In this document: one piece after another, positions 1-13,300 of the stretch
Position numbering within the stretch: the stretch's first letter is position 1
Layout of the letters: each line of letters opens with the position of its first letter
NCBI RefSeq assembly: GCF_035594125.1
Contig: NC_087173.1
Location: forward strand, 14,883,755 to 14,947,754
Reading direction: 5' to 3'
DNA: 64,000 nucleotides
Source: Scylla paramamosain
Taxonomy: Eukaryota; Arthropoda; Malacostraca; Decapoda; Portunidae
Translations under genes and position numbers: made by a program
Notes under the pieces: model-generated
The model's input: the letters and a program-made list of their open reading frames with translations, nothing else
Told to the model about the DNA's origin: nothing
The model's database searches: none

Positions 1-3000
1 GAGTGTTTTTAAATTCATTAAGTACCAAAAAGCTAAAAGCCACAAATAGCTATCTATTGAGAAAAAAAAAAATAAAAAAAAAATATTTTTTTTCCTTCTT
101 ATTCATCTTCACAGGTACCGAGATACCAAAATTCCAGCAAAATTCATGAAATTTTGTGAAATAAGAACATTATCAAAAAAGTAAATTTTAGCTTTTTTTT
201 TCTCAACTGTTATGTAGCAAACCCTAAAGTGCATGCAAAACCACCTATATGGGGAAATCAAACGTCTTTGCCAGAAAACTGTCTTATGAGTGTTTTTCAG
301 CATGTTAGGCACCAAAACGATAAATAACATGAAAGTCACTCTATATGGGAATCCAAAACAAAATTACTGAAAACGTGTCTTTTCGGTGTTTTACGTGGAA
401 AAACGTAAAACGGATGCAAACCAATGAATATGAAAAAAAAAAAAAAAATAGAATAACATTACAAAAAAGCTATATTTTGAGTGTTTTTGAGCTTGTTACC
501 TATAAAAAAGGTGAAATTGGATGGAAAGCACTCCCTATTGGGAAACAAAAGGACATTACGAGAAACGTGTATAATGAGTGTCTTATCATTTTCGAGCAAA
601 AGAACCTGTTTTTCACAAGAATCACAAGGCAAAAAGCGCAAAAACTCGTGTATATAAAGAAGTTTCTTAGATACCAAAATGCTGAAACTCATGAATAACA
701 ATCTTAATTGAGAAACAGAACAATCTTACCAAAAGCGTGTATTTTCAGTGTTTTTCACATTTTTAGTTAGCAAAATCCCAAATAGCATGCGAAACTAGCT
801 TTATGTGGGAAAATAATGACATTACTAGAACTGTCTTTTGAGTGTTTTTTGAGCGTGTTAGGCAATAAAGCACTAGAAAGCAGTAAATCACATTACATGG
901 GAATAAAACCAACTTTGACCAAAAACTTGCCATTATGTGTTTTTGAGCTCCTTACATACCAAAACGCTAAAACACATGCAAAACACTCCTTTATGGAGAA
1001 GCAGAAAAACATTACAAAAAACATGTGTTTTAAGTGTTTTTGATCATGTTACCTATAAAAACGCTTAAATACATGCAAAGAACCCTATCTTTGGGAAACG
1101 AAAGGACATTACGAGAAACGTGTATTATGACTGTTTTTAAGTTCCTTAAGTACCAAAACGTTAAAATCCACAAATAACACTCTTTAAAGAGAAAAAACAA
1201 ATAATAAAAAAATTCTGCCAAAATTCAGGGAGTTTATGTGGAAAAAAGGACATTATCAAAAAAAGTTAATTATAGCTTTTTTTCGGATTGTTATTTACCA
1301 AACCCTAAAGTGCATGCAAAGCCACCTATATAAAGAAATTAAACGACTTTACCAGAAACCTGTCTTTTCAGTGTTTTTCAGCATGTTAGGCACCAAACCG
1401 ATAAATAATATGGAAGTCAGTCAATATATGAATCCAAAACATAATTACTGAAAACGTGTCTTTTCAGTGTTCTACATAGAAAAAACGCTAAAACGAATAT
1501 AAAGAACGACGAATATAAAGAAATAGAATAACATTACCAAAAAAGTGTTTTTGAGTTTTTTACCTACAAAAAAAAAAAAAACGCGAAAATGGATGTAAAA
1601 GCACTCTATATTTGAAAGAAAAAAGGACATTTAGAGAAACGTGTATAATGATTGTTTTATAGTTTCACAAGAACCACAAGACAAAAAACGCAAAAACTCG
1701 TGTATATAGAGAAGTTTCTTATATACAAAAATGCTAAAACTCATGAATAACAATTTTAATTGAGAAACAGAACTACCTTACCAAATGTGTGTATTTTGAG
1801 AGTTTTTCACATTTTTAGTTACGAAAATCCCATATTATATGCGAAACTAGCTTTATGTGGAAAAAAAAATGACATTATCAGAAAAGTGTCTTTTGAGTGT
1901 TTTAGAGCGTGATATGCAACAAAGCACTAGAAAACAGAATAATCACATTATATTGGAATAAAACCAACTTTTACGAAGAACTTGCCTTTAAGTGTTTTTA
2001 TCTCCTTACATACCAAAACGCTAAAACGCATGCAAAACACCCTTTATGGAGAATAACATTACCAAAAACATGTATTTTGAGTGTTTTTCATCATATTACC
2101 TATAAAAACGCTTAAATGCATGCAAAGAACCCTATGTCTGTGAAACGAAAGGACATTACGAAAATCGTGTATTATGATTGTTGTGAAGTTTTTAAGTACC
2201 AAAAAACTAAAACCCACAAATAGAGAAAAATAAATAACTAAAAAATATATATATATATTTTTTTTGTTATTCATCTACATAAGTATGAAGATGCCAAAAT
2301 TCAGGCAAAATTCAAGGAAATTATGTAAAAAACACATTGAAAAAAAAATTTAGCTTTTCTCCGGAATTATGTACCAAACCCAGAAGTGCATGCAAAGCCA
2401 CCTATATGGGGAAATTACACGAATTTACCAGAAATCTGTCTTTTGCGTGTTTTCAGGAATTTCAACAATATTACTGAAAATGTGTCTTTTCAGTGATTTA
2501 CGAAGAAAAACGCTAAAACGGATGCAAACCAACCAATAATAAGAAATAGAATAACATTACCAAAAAGATATATTTTGAGTGTTTTTCAGCTTGTTACCTA
2601 CAAAAAATGCGAAAATGGATGGAAAGCACTCTATATTGGGAAACAAAAGAACATTACGAAAAACGTGTTTAATGAGTGTTTTATAGTTTCACACGAACCA
2701 CAAGGCAAAAAATGCTGAAATATATGAATAACACTTTTAATTATTGAGAAACAGACCTATCTTACCAAATGTGTGTATTTTGAGTGTTTTTCGCATTCTT
2801 AGTTACGAAAATCCAAAATTACATGCGAAACTAGCTTTATGTGGGAAAAAAAAAATATTACCAGAAAAGTGTCTTTTGAATGTTTTTGAGCGTGATATGC
2901 AATAAAGCACTAAAAAGCAGAAAAATCACATTACATGGGAATAAAACCAACTTTTAGGAAGAACTTGCGTTTAATTTTTTTTTAACTCCTTACATACCAA

Positions 3001-6000
3001 AACGCTAAAACTCATGCAAAACACAATTTATGTAGAAACAGAGTAACATTACCAAAAACATGTATTTTGAGTGTTTTTGATCATCTTATTCATATAAACG
3101 CTTAAATACATGCAAAGAACCTTATGTTTGGAAACGAAAGGATATTACGAGAAACGTGTATTATGAGTGTTTTTAAGTTCCTTAAATACCAAAAAGCTAA
3201 AACCTACAAATAACACTCTTTATTTAGAAAAAAAAGTAAAAAAAAAATAGGATTTTTTTTTTTTTTTTTTTTTTTGTTATTCATCTTCATTGGTACCGAG
3301 ATGCCAAAATTCTGGGAAAATTCAGGGCTATTACATGATCAAAGAAAATTATCAAAAAAGTTAATTTTAGCTTTTTTTTCGGTCTCTTATTCACCAAACT
3401 CTAAAGTGCATCCAAAGACTCCTATATGAGGAAATTAAACGACCTTACCAGAAATTTGTTTTTTGAGTGTTTTTCAGCATGTTAGGCACCAAAACGATAA
3501 ATAATAAGGAACTTACTCTATATGAGAATCCAAAACAAAGTTGCTGAAAACGTGTTTTGTCTGTTTTTCGTAGAAAAACGCTAAAACGGATGCAAACCAA
3601 CCATTTTCAAGAAATACAAAAACATTACCAAAAAGGTATATTTTGAGTGTCTTTGAGCTTATTACCTACAAAAAAACGCGAAAATTGATGCAAAGCACTG
3701 TATGTTAGAAAACGAAAGGACTTTGTAAGAAAAGTGTATAATGAGTTTCTTATAGTTCAAAAGAACCAAAAGGCAAAAAACACATAACTCGTGTATATGG
3801 AGAAGGTTCCTAGATACCAAAATGCTGAAACTCATGAATAACATTCTTAATTGACAAACAGAACAACCTTACTAAATGCGTGTATTTTGAGTGCTTTTCA
3901 CATTCTTAGTTACCAAAACCCCAAATTGCATGCGAAAATAGATTTGTGGGAAAAAAAAAAAGACTTTATCAGAAAAGTGTCTTTTGAGTGTTTTTGAGCG
4001 TGATAGGCAATAAAGCACTAAAAAGCAGGGCAATCATATTACACTGGAATAACACCAATTCATACCAAAAACTTGCCTCTAAGTGTTTTTGAGCTCCTTA
4101 TATACCAAACCGCTAAAACGCATGCAAAACAAACTTTATGGAGAAACAGCATAATTACCAAAAACATATATTTTGAGTGTTTTTGATCATGTTATCTATA
4201 AAAACGCTTAAATACATGCAAAGAACATTATGTTTGGGAAACAAAAGGACATTATAAGAAACGTGTATCATGATTGTTTTTTTAAGATCCTTAAGTACCA
4301 AAAAGCTAAAACCCACAAATAACACTCTTTATTTAGAAAATAATAAATAAAAAAAATATAAAAAAAAGGATTTTTTTTTTTTTTTTGTTATTCATCTTCA
4401 TAGGTACCGAGATGCAAAAATTCTGGGAAAATTCAGGGCGATCATATGATAAAAGAATATTATCAAAAAAGTTGATTTCAGCTTTTTTTTGGACTGTTAT
4501 GTACCAATCATTAAAGTACATGCAAAGCCTTCTATATGAGGAAATTAAACGACCTTACCAGAAATCTGTGTTTTGAGTGTTTTTTAGCTTGTTAGGCACC
4601 AAAACGATAAATAATAAGGAACTCACTCTATATGGGAATCCAAAACAAAGTTACTGAAAACGTGTCTTCTCAGTGTTTTACGTAGAAAAACGCTAAAAAC
4701 GGATGCAAAGCAACCAATATCAAGAAATAGAAAAACGTTACTAAAAAGATATTTTTTGAGTGTTTTTGAGCTTGTTACCTACAAAAAACGTGGAAATTGA
4801 TGCAAAGCACTCTATATTGGGAAACAAAAGGACATTGCAAGAAAAGTGTATAATGAGTGTTTTATAGTTCAAAAGAACCACAAGCCAAAAAACGCAAAAT
4901 CTCGTGTATTTGGAGAGGTTTCCTAGATACAAAAATGCTACAAGTCATGTATAACACTCCTAATTGAGAAACAGAACAACCTTAATAAATGCGTGTATTT
5001 TGAGTGATTTTCACATTCTTAGTTACTAAAACCCCAAATTGCATGCGAAAATAGATTTGTGGGGAAAAAAAAAGACTTTACCAGAAAAGTGTCTTTTGAG
5101 TGTTTTTGAGCGTGATAGGTAATAAAGCACTAAAAAGGAGGGCAATCACATTACATTGGAGGAAACGTATTTTCACCAAGAACTTGCCTTTAAGTGTTTT
5201 TGAGCTCCTTATATACCAAAATACTAAAACGCATGCAAAACACTCTTTATGGTGAAACAGATTAACTTTACCAAAAATATGTATTTTGAGTGTTACCAAT
5301 AAAAACGCTTAAATACATGCAAAGAACAGTACTTTTAAGGAACAAAAGGAGATTACGAGATACGTGTATTATGAGTGTTTTTAAGTTCATTAATTACCAA
5401 AAAAGATAAAAGCCACAAATAACACTCTTTATTGAGAAACAATAAATAGTTAAAAAAAATACGATATTTTTATTTATTTCTTATTCATCTTCACAGGTAC
5501 CGATATGCCAAAATTCGGGCAAAATTCAGAAAATTATGTGAAATAAGAACATTATCAAAATAAATAAATTTAGCTTTTTTTCGGACTGTTATGTACCAAA
5601 CCCCTAAAGTGCATGCAAAGCCACCTATATGAGGAAATTAAACGTCTTTGCCAGAAAACGGTCTTATGAGTGTTTTTCAGCATGTTAGGAACCAACACGA
5701 TAAATAACATGAAAGTCAATCTATATGGGAATCCAAAACAAAATTACTAAAAACGTGTCTTTTCGGTGTTTTACGTAGAAAAACGCTAAAACGGATGCAA
5801 ACCAACCAATATGAAGAAATAAAATAACATTACCAAAAATATATATTTTGAGTGTTTTTGAAATTGTTACTTACAAAAAACGCGAAAATGGATGGAAAGC
5901 ACTCTATATGGGGAAGCAAAAGGAAATTAGGAGAAACGTGTATAATGAGTGTTTTATAGTTTCTCAAGAACCACAAGGCAAAAAACGCAAAAACTCGTGT

Positions 6001-9000
6001 ATATAAAGAAGTTTCTTACATTCCAAAGTGCTGAAAATCATGAATAAGACTTTTAATTGAGAAACAGAACTATCTTACCAAATGTTAGTATTTTGAGTGT
6101 TTTTCACATTCTTAGTTACGAAAATCCGAAATTACAAGCAAAACTAGTTTTATGTGGGAAAAAATGACATTACCAGAAAAGTGTCTTTTGAGTGTTTTAG
6201 AGCGTGATATGCAACAAAGCACTAAAAAGCAGAAGAATCACATTACATGGGAATAAAACCAACTTTTACCAAAAACATGCCTTTAAGTGTTTTTAACTCC
6301 TTACATAACAAAACGCTAAAACGCATACAAAACACCCTTTATGGAGTAACAAAATAACATTACCAAAAACATGAATTTTAAGTTTTTTTGATCATGTTAC
6401 CTATAAAAACGCTTAAATACATGGAAAGAACCCTATGTTTGTAAAACGAAAGGATATTACAAAAAAATGTGTATTATGAGAGTTTTTAGGTTCCTTAAGT
6501 ACCAAAAAGCTAAAACACACTAATAACACTCTTTATAGAGAAAAAAATAAAATAAAATAAATGAATACAACAATTTTTTTTGTTATTCATCTTCATAGGT
6601 ACCGAGATGCTAAAATTCTGGCAAAATTCAGGGAAGTTAGATAAAAAAAATAAAAAATAATAATTTTAGCTTTTTTCCGGAGTTATGTACCAAACCCTGA
6701 AGTGCATGCAAAGCCACCAATATGGGAAAATTACACGACTTTACCAGAAACCTGTACCAGAAGCAATTTCAACAATATTACTGAAAAAGAGTCTTTTCAG
6801 AGATTTTACGAAGAAAAACGCTAAAACGGGTGGAAACCAATCAATATGAAGAAATAGAATAACATTACCAAAAAGATATATTTTGAGTGTTTTTAAGCTT
6901 GTTACCTACAAAAAATGCAAAAATGGATGGAAAACACTCTATATTAGGAAACAAAAGAACATTACGAGAAACATGATTAATGAGTGTTTTATAGTTTCAG
7001 AAGAACCACAAGGCAATAAACGCAAAAACTCGTGTATATAGAAAAGTTTCTTACATACCAAAGTGATGAAATGCATGAATAACACTTTTAATCGAGAAAC
7101 AGAACTACCCTTCCAAATTGTGTATTTTGAGTGTTTTTCACATTCATAGTTACGAAATTGCCAAATTACATGCGAAACTAGCTTTATGTGGGAAAAAAAT
7201 GACAATACCAGAAAAGTGTCTTTTGAGTGTTTTTAAGCTCAATATGCAACAAAGCACTAAAGAGCAGAACAATCACATTACTTGGGAATAAAACCAACTT
7301 TTGCGAAGAACTTCCCTTTAAGTGTTTTTTAACTCCTTACACAACAAAACGCTAAAACGCATGTAAAACACCCTTTATTGAGAAACAGAATAACATTACC
7401 AGAAATATGTATTTTGAGTGTTTTTGATCATGTTACCTATAAAAACATGTAAAGAACCCTATGTTTCTATAAGAAAAGGACATTACGAAAATCGTGTATT
7501 ATGAGTGTTTTTAAGTTCCTTAAGTACCAAAAAGCTAAAACTCACAAATAACACTTTATAGAGAGAAAAAAAAAATTGTTATTCATCTTCATAGGTACCG
7601 AGATACTAAAATTCTGTAAAAATTCAGGGAAATTTTGTAAAAAAAAATCATTATAAAGAAATAATTTTAGCTTTTTTCCGGAGTTATGTACCAAACCCTG
7701 AAGTGCATGCAAAGCCACCTATATGGAGAAACTACTCGACTTTACCAGAAACCTGTCTTTTGAGTGTTTTTTTCAGCAATTTCAACAGTATTACTGAAAA
7801 CGTGTCATTTTAGTGAATAACATTACCAAAAAGATATGTTTTGATGTGTTTTTGAGCTTGTTACCTACAAAAAAATGCGATAATAGATGAAACGCACTCT
7901 ATATTAGGAAAGAAAAGGACATTACGAGAATCGTGTATAATGAGTGTTTTATAGTTTCACAAGAACCACAAGGCAAAAAACTCAAAAGCTCGTGTACATA
8001 AAGAAGTTTCTTACATACCAAAATGCTGAAACTCAGGAATAACACTCTTAATTAAGAATACAGAACAACTTTACCAAATGCGTGTATTTTGAGTGCTTTT
8101 CACATTCTTATTTACCAAAACCCCAAATTGCATGCGAAACTAGCTTTATGTGGGAAAAATTCATAATTTATATTGGTTAACAAAAGGACATTACGAGAAA
8201 TGTGTATAATGAGTGTTTTATAGATTTTGAAGAACCACAAGGCAAAAAACGCAAAAACTCGTATATATGGAGAAGTTTCTTAGATAGCAAAATGCTGAAA
8301 CTCCTGAATAACACTCTTAATGGAGAAACAGAACAACCTTACCACATGCGTGTATTTTGAGTGTTTTTCACATTCTTAGTTAACAAAACCCCAAATTGCA
8401 TGTAAAAGTAGCTTTATGTGGGAAAAAAAAATGACATTATGAGAAAAGTGTCTTTTAAGTGTTTTTTTTTTTTTAGCATGATAGGCAATAAAGCAATAAA
8501 AAGCATGGTAATCACATTACATAGGAATAAAACCAACTTTTAGCAAGAACTTGCCTTTAAGTGTTTTTGAGCTCCTGATATACCAAAACGCTAAAAAAAA
8601 AAAAAAGCATGCAAAACACCCTACATGGAAAAACATCATAGCATTATCAAAAACATGTATTTTGAGTGTTTTTGATCATGTTACCTATAAAAGCGCTTAA
8701 GTACTTGCAAAGAACCTTATGTTTGAGAATCGAAAGAACATTTCGAGAAACGTGTATTATGAGTGTTTTTTAAGTTCCTTAAGTACCAAAAAGCTAAAAC
8801 CCACAAATTATATAGAGAACAAATTGTAGAGAAAAGAAAAGTAAAAAAGATAGGAATATTTTTTTTGTTATTCATCTTCATAGGTACCGAGATGCCAAAT
8901 TTCTGGAAAAATTCAGGGAAATTATGTGAAAAAAGAACATTATGAAAAAAAGTTAATTTATCATTTTTTTTCGGACTGTTATGTACCCTAAAGTGCATCC

Positions 9001-10366
9001 AAAGCCTCTTATATTGGGAAATTAAACGATTTTAACAGAAACCTGTCTTTTGAGTGTTTTTTTAGCATGTTAGGCACCAAAACGATAAATAATATGGAAG
9101 TCACTCAAAATGGGAATCCATCATAAAATTACAGAAAAAAAGTCTTTTAAGTGTTTTACGTAGAAAAACGCTAAACAGGATGCAAACCAACGAATATGAA
9201 GAAATAAAATAATATTACCAAAGAGGTATATTTTTAATGTTTTTGAGCTTCTTACCTTCAAAAAATGCGAAAATGGATGGAAAGCACTCTATATTGGGAT
9301 ACAAAAGGACATTACGAGAAATCGAGAAATGTGTATAATGAGTTGTTCATAGTTTCACAAGAACCACAAGGCAAAAAACGCAAAAACTCGTGTATATAAA
9401 GAATTTTCTTAGATACCAAAATGTTGAAACTCAGGAATAACACTCTTAATTAAGAATACAGAACAACTTTACCAAATGCGTGTATTTTGATTGCTTTTCA
9501 CATTCTTAGTTACCAAAACCCCAAATTGCATGCGAAACTAGCTTTATGTGGGAAAAAAAATGACATTACCAAGTAGTTTTTGAGCGTGATAGGCAATAAA
9601 GCAGTAAAAAGCAAGGGAATCACATTACATGGGAATAAAACGAACTTTTACCAAGAACTTGTCTTTAAGTGTTTTTGAGCTCCTTACATACCAAAACGCT
9701 AAAACGCATGCAAAACACCCTTTATGGAGAAACAGAATAATATTACCAAAAAACATGCATTTTGAGTGTTTTTCATCATGTTACCCATAAAAAAAGCTAA
9801 AATACATGGAAAGAACCCTATGTTTGGAAAATGAAAGGACGTTACGAGAAACGTGTATTATGAGTGTTTTTAAATTCCATAAGCACCAAAAAAGTTAAAC
9901 CTCTTTATAAAGAAAGAAAATCAAATAGAAAAATAGGATTTTTTTGGGGGGGAGTATTCTTCTTCATAAGTACCGAGATGCCAAAATTTTTGCAAAATTC
10001 AGGGAAATTATGTGAAAAAAGAACATTATCAAAAAAGTTAATTTTAGCTTTTTTTTCGGACTGTTATGTACGAAACCTTAAAATGCATGCAAAGCCAACT
10101 ATATGGGAAAATTAAACGACTTTACTAGAAACCTGTGTTTTGAGTGTTTTTCAGCATGTTAGTCACCAAAACAATAAATAATATGGAAGTCGTTCTATAT
10201 AAGAATCCAAAACAAAATTACTGAAAACGTGTCTTTTCCGCGTTTTACGTAGAAAAACGCTAAAACGGATGCAAACCAACCAATATGAAGAAATAGAATA
10301 AGATTACCAAAAAGATATATTTTGAATGTTTTTGAGCTTTTTACTTACAAAAACGTGAAAATGGAT
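1..10366 (-). repeat. Satellite array block R1, 1.1-kb higher-order repeat
   Basis: This block is tandem satellite DNA in R orientation. Monomers of about 96 bp recur with joints such as gagtgtttttgagc and cores such as acgctaaaacgcatgcaaa. The HOR landmark (the block around aggtaccgagatgcc) recurs near 113, 1,210, 2,275, 3,290, 4,405, 5,497, 6,598, 7,598, 8,882 and 9,970, which gives a period near 1.1 kb with indels. Runs of A and T next to each landmark vary in length. At least positions 1-2,300 read as an inverted copy of the F array around 59,500-61,560. Many short open frames exist, but they are fragments of the repeat and I see no gene. Confidence 0.93.
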
Positions 10367-13300
10367 GCCTTTTAGCTTTTTGTTACCTAAGAAGTAAAAA
10401 AAAAATTTCTCGTAATATTTTTTTTTCCATTTAACCAAATAGGGTACATAGAATGTATTATGACGTTTTTCACGTAACAGCCTCAAAAACAATAAAAAAA
10501 AAAGTTGTTTTTGGTAATGTTATTCTGTTTCTCCATCAAGGGTGTTTTGCATGCGTTTTAGCGTTCTGATACCTAAGTTGCTCAAAAATACTGAAAATAG
10601 ACATTTTTGTTAATGTTTTGTTTTCCATTACAGTGTGATTTCCATGCTTTTCATCGTTTTGGAGCTAGAACACTGATAAACACTCAAAAGACACCTTTCT
10701 AGAAAACTAGCTTCCTTTCGCATGCTTTACATGTGTACTTAACAATGAGAAATACACTCCACTGTAAAATAACACTCAAAATACACGCATTTAGTAAGGT
10801 TGTTCTGTTTCTTGATTAAGAGTGTTATTCATGAGTTTCAGTATTTTGGTATCTTAGAAACTTCTCCATATAGTCGAGTTTCTAAGTTTTTTGCCTTGTG
10901 ATTCTGGTGAAACTATAAAACACTCATTATACACGTTTCTCGTTATGTCCTTTTTTTTTTTTTACTTATATAGAGTGCTTTGCATATATTTTCGCATTTT
11001 TTTATGTAACAAGCTTAAGAACACACAAAATATATGTTTTGGTAATGTTATTCCATTTCTTCATATTGGTTGGTTTGCATCTGTTTTAGCGTTTTTCTAC
11101 GTAAATCTTTTAAAAGACACGTTTCCAGTAATATTGCTTTGGATTTCCATATAGAGTGACTTTCATATTATTTATCGTTTTGGTGCCTAAAATGCTTTTT
11201 GGTGCCTTTTGCCTCCCAATATAGAGTGCTTTCCATCCACTTAAAATATACCTTTTTTTGGTAATGTTATTCTATTTCTTCATTTTGGTTGGTTTGCATC
11301 CGTTTTAGCGTTTTGTACGTAAAACACCGAAAAGACGCGTTTTCAGTAATTTATTTTTGGATTTCCATATAGATTGACTTCCTTGTGTTTTATCATGTTG
11401 GTTCCTAACATGCTGAAAAACCCTCATAAGTCAGTTTTCTGGCAAAGACGTTCAGTTTCCCCATATAGGTGGCTTTGCATGCAATTTAGGGGTTTTGTAC
11501 ATAAGTCAGAAAAAAAAAAAGCTAAATGTAACTTTTTTGATAATGTTCTTATTTTATATAATTTCCTGAACTTTGCCCGAATTTTGGCAGCTCCTTACCT
11601 GTGAAGATAAATAAGAATGAAAAAAAATATGGTATTTTTTATTTTTTATTTATTTTTTCTCAATAAAGAGTGTAATTTGTGGCTTTTAGCTTTTTCGTAC
11701 TCAATGAACTTAAAAACACTCATAATACACGTTTCTCGTAATGTCCTTTCGTTTCCCAAAAATAGGGTTCTTTGCACGTATTTAAGCGTTTTTATTGGTA
11801 ACATGATCAAAAACACTCAAAATACATGTTTTTGGTAATGTTATTCTGTTTTACCCTAAAGTGTATTTTGCATGCATTTTAGTGTTTTGGTATATAAAAA
11901 GCTCAAATACACTTAAAGACAAGTTCTTGTTAAAAATTGGTTTTATTTCAATGTAATGTGATTGCCCTGCTTTTTAGTGCTTTATTGCCTAACACGCTCA
12001 AAAATACTCAAAAGACATTTTTCTGGTTATGTCATTTTTTTCCCACATAAAGCTGGTTTCGCATGCAATTTGGGGTTTTGGTAACTAAGGATGTGAAAAG
12101 CACTCAAAATGCACGCATTTAGTAAGATTGTTCTGTTTCTCAATTAAAAGTGTTGTTCCAGAGTTTCAGCATTTTGGAATGTAAGAAACTTCTCAATATA
12201 CACGAGTTTTTGCGTTTTTTGCCTTGTAGTTCTTGTGAAACTATAAAACACTCATTATACACGTTTCTCGTAATGTCCTTTTGCTTCCCAATATAGAGAT
12301 CTTTCCATCTATTTTCGCGTTTTTTGTAGGTAACAATTTCAAAAATACTCAAAATATACCTTTTTGGTAATGTTATTCTATTCCTTCATATTGGTTGGTT
12401 TGCATTCGTTTTAGCATTTTTCTACTTAAAACACCGAAAAAACACGTTTTTAGAAATATTGTTTTGGATTCCCATATAGATTGACTTCCATGTTATTTAT
12501 CGTGTTGGTTCCTAAGATGCTGAAAAACTCTCATAAGACCGTTTTCTGGCAAAGACGTTTAATTTCCCCATATAGGTGGCTTTGCATGCACTTTAGGGGT
12601 TTGGTACATTATAGTCCGAAAAAAAAAACTAAAATATCGTACTTTTTTTTTATTTATTTATTTTTTCTCAATAAAGAGTGTTATTTGTGGCTTTTAGCTT
12701 TTTGGTAATTAATGAACTTAAAAACACTCATAATACACGTTTCTCGTAATCTCCTTTCGTTTCCTAAAAATAGAGTTCTTTGCATGTATTTTAGCGTTTT
12801 CATTGGTAACATGATCAAAAACACTCAAAATATATGTTATTGGTAATATTATTGTGTTTCACCATAAAGAGTGTTTTGCATGCGTTTTAGTGTTTTGGTA
12901 TATAAGGAGCTCAAAAAACACTTAAAGGCAAGTTCTTGGTAAAAATTCCTTTTCCTCCAATGTAGTGTGATTGCCTTCCTTTTTAGTGCTTTATTGCCTA
13001 TCATGCTCAAAAACACTCAAAAGTGTAAAGGTAAAGTCATTTTTTTTTCTCACAAATCTATTTTTGCATGCAATTTGGGGCTTTGGTAACTAAGAATGTG
13101 AAAATCACTCAAAATACACGCATTTATTAAGATTGTTCTGTTTGTAAATTAGGAATGTTATACATGAGTTTCAGCATTTTTGTATCTAGGAAACCTCTCC
13201 ATATACACGAGATTTTTCGTTTTTTGCCTTGTGGTTCTTTTGAACTATAAAATACTCATTATACACTTTTCTTGCAATGTCGTTTTGTTTTTCAATATAG

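Noticed and set aside
1..10366. Regularly spaced repeats suggesting a CRISPR array
   Set aside because: The repeats are contiguous diverged monomers of 96 bp without unique spacers. The retroelements and satellite structure are eukaryotic.
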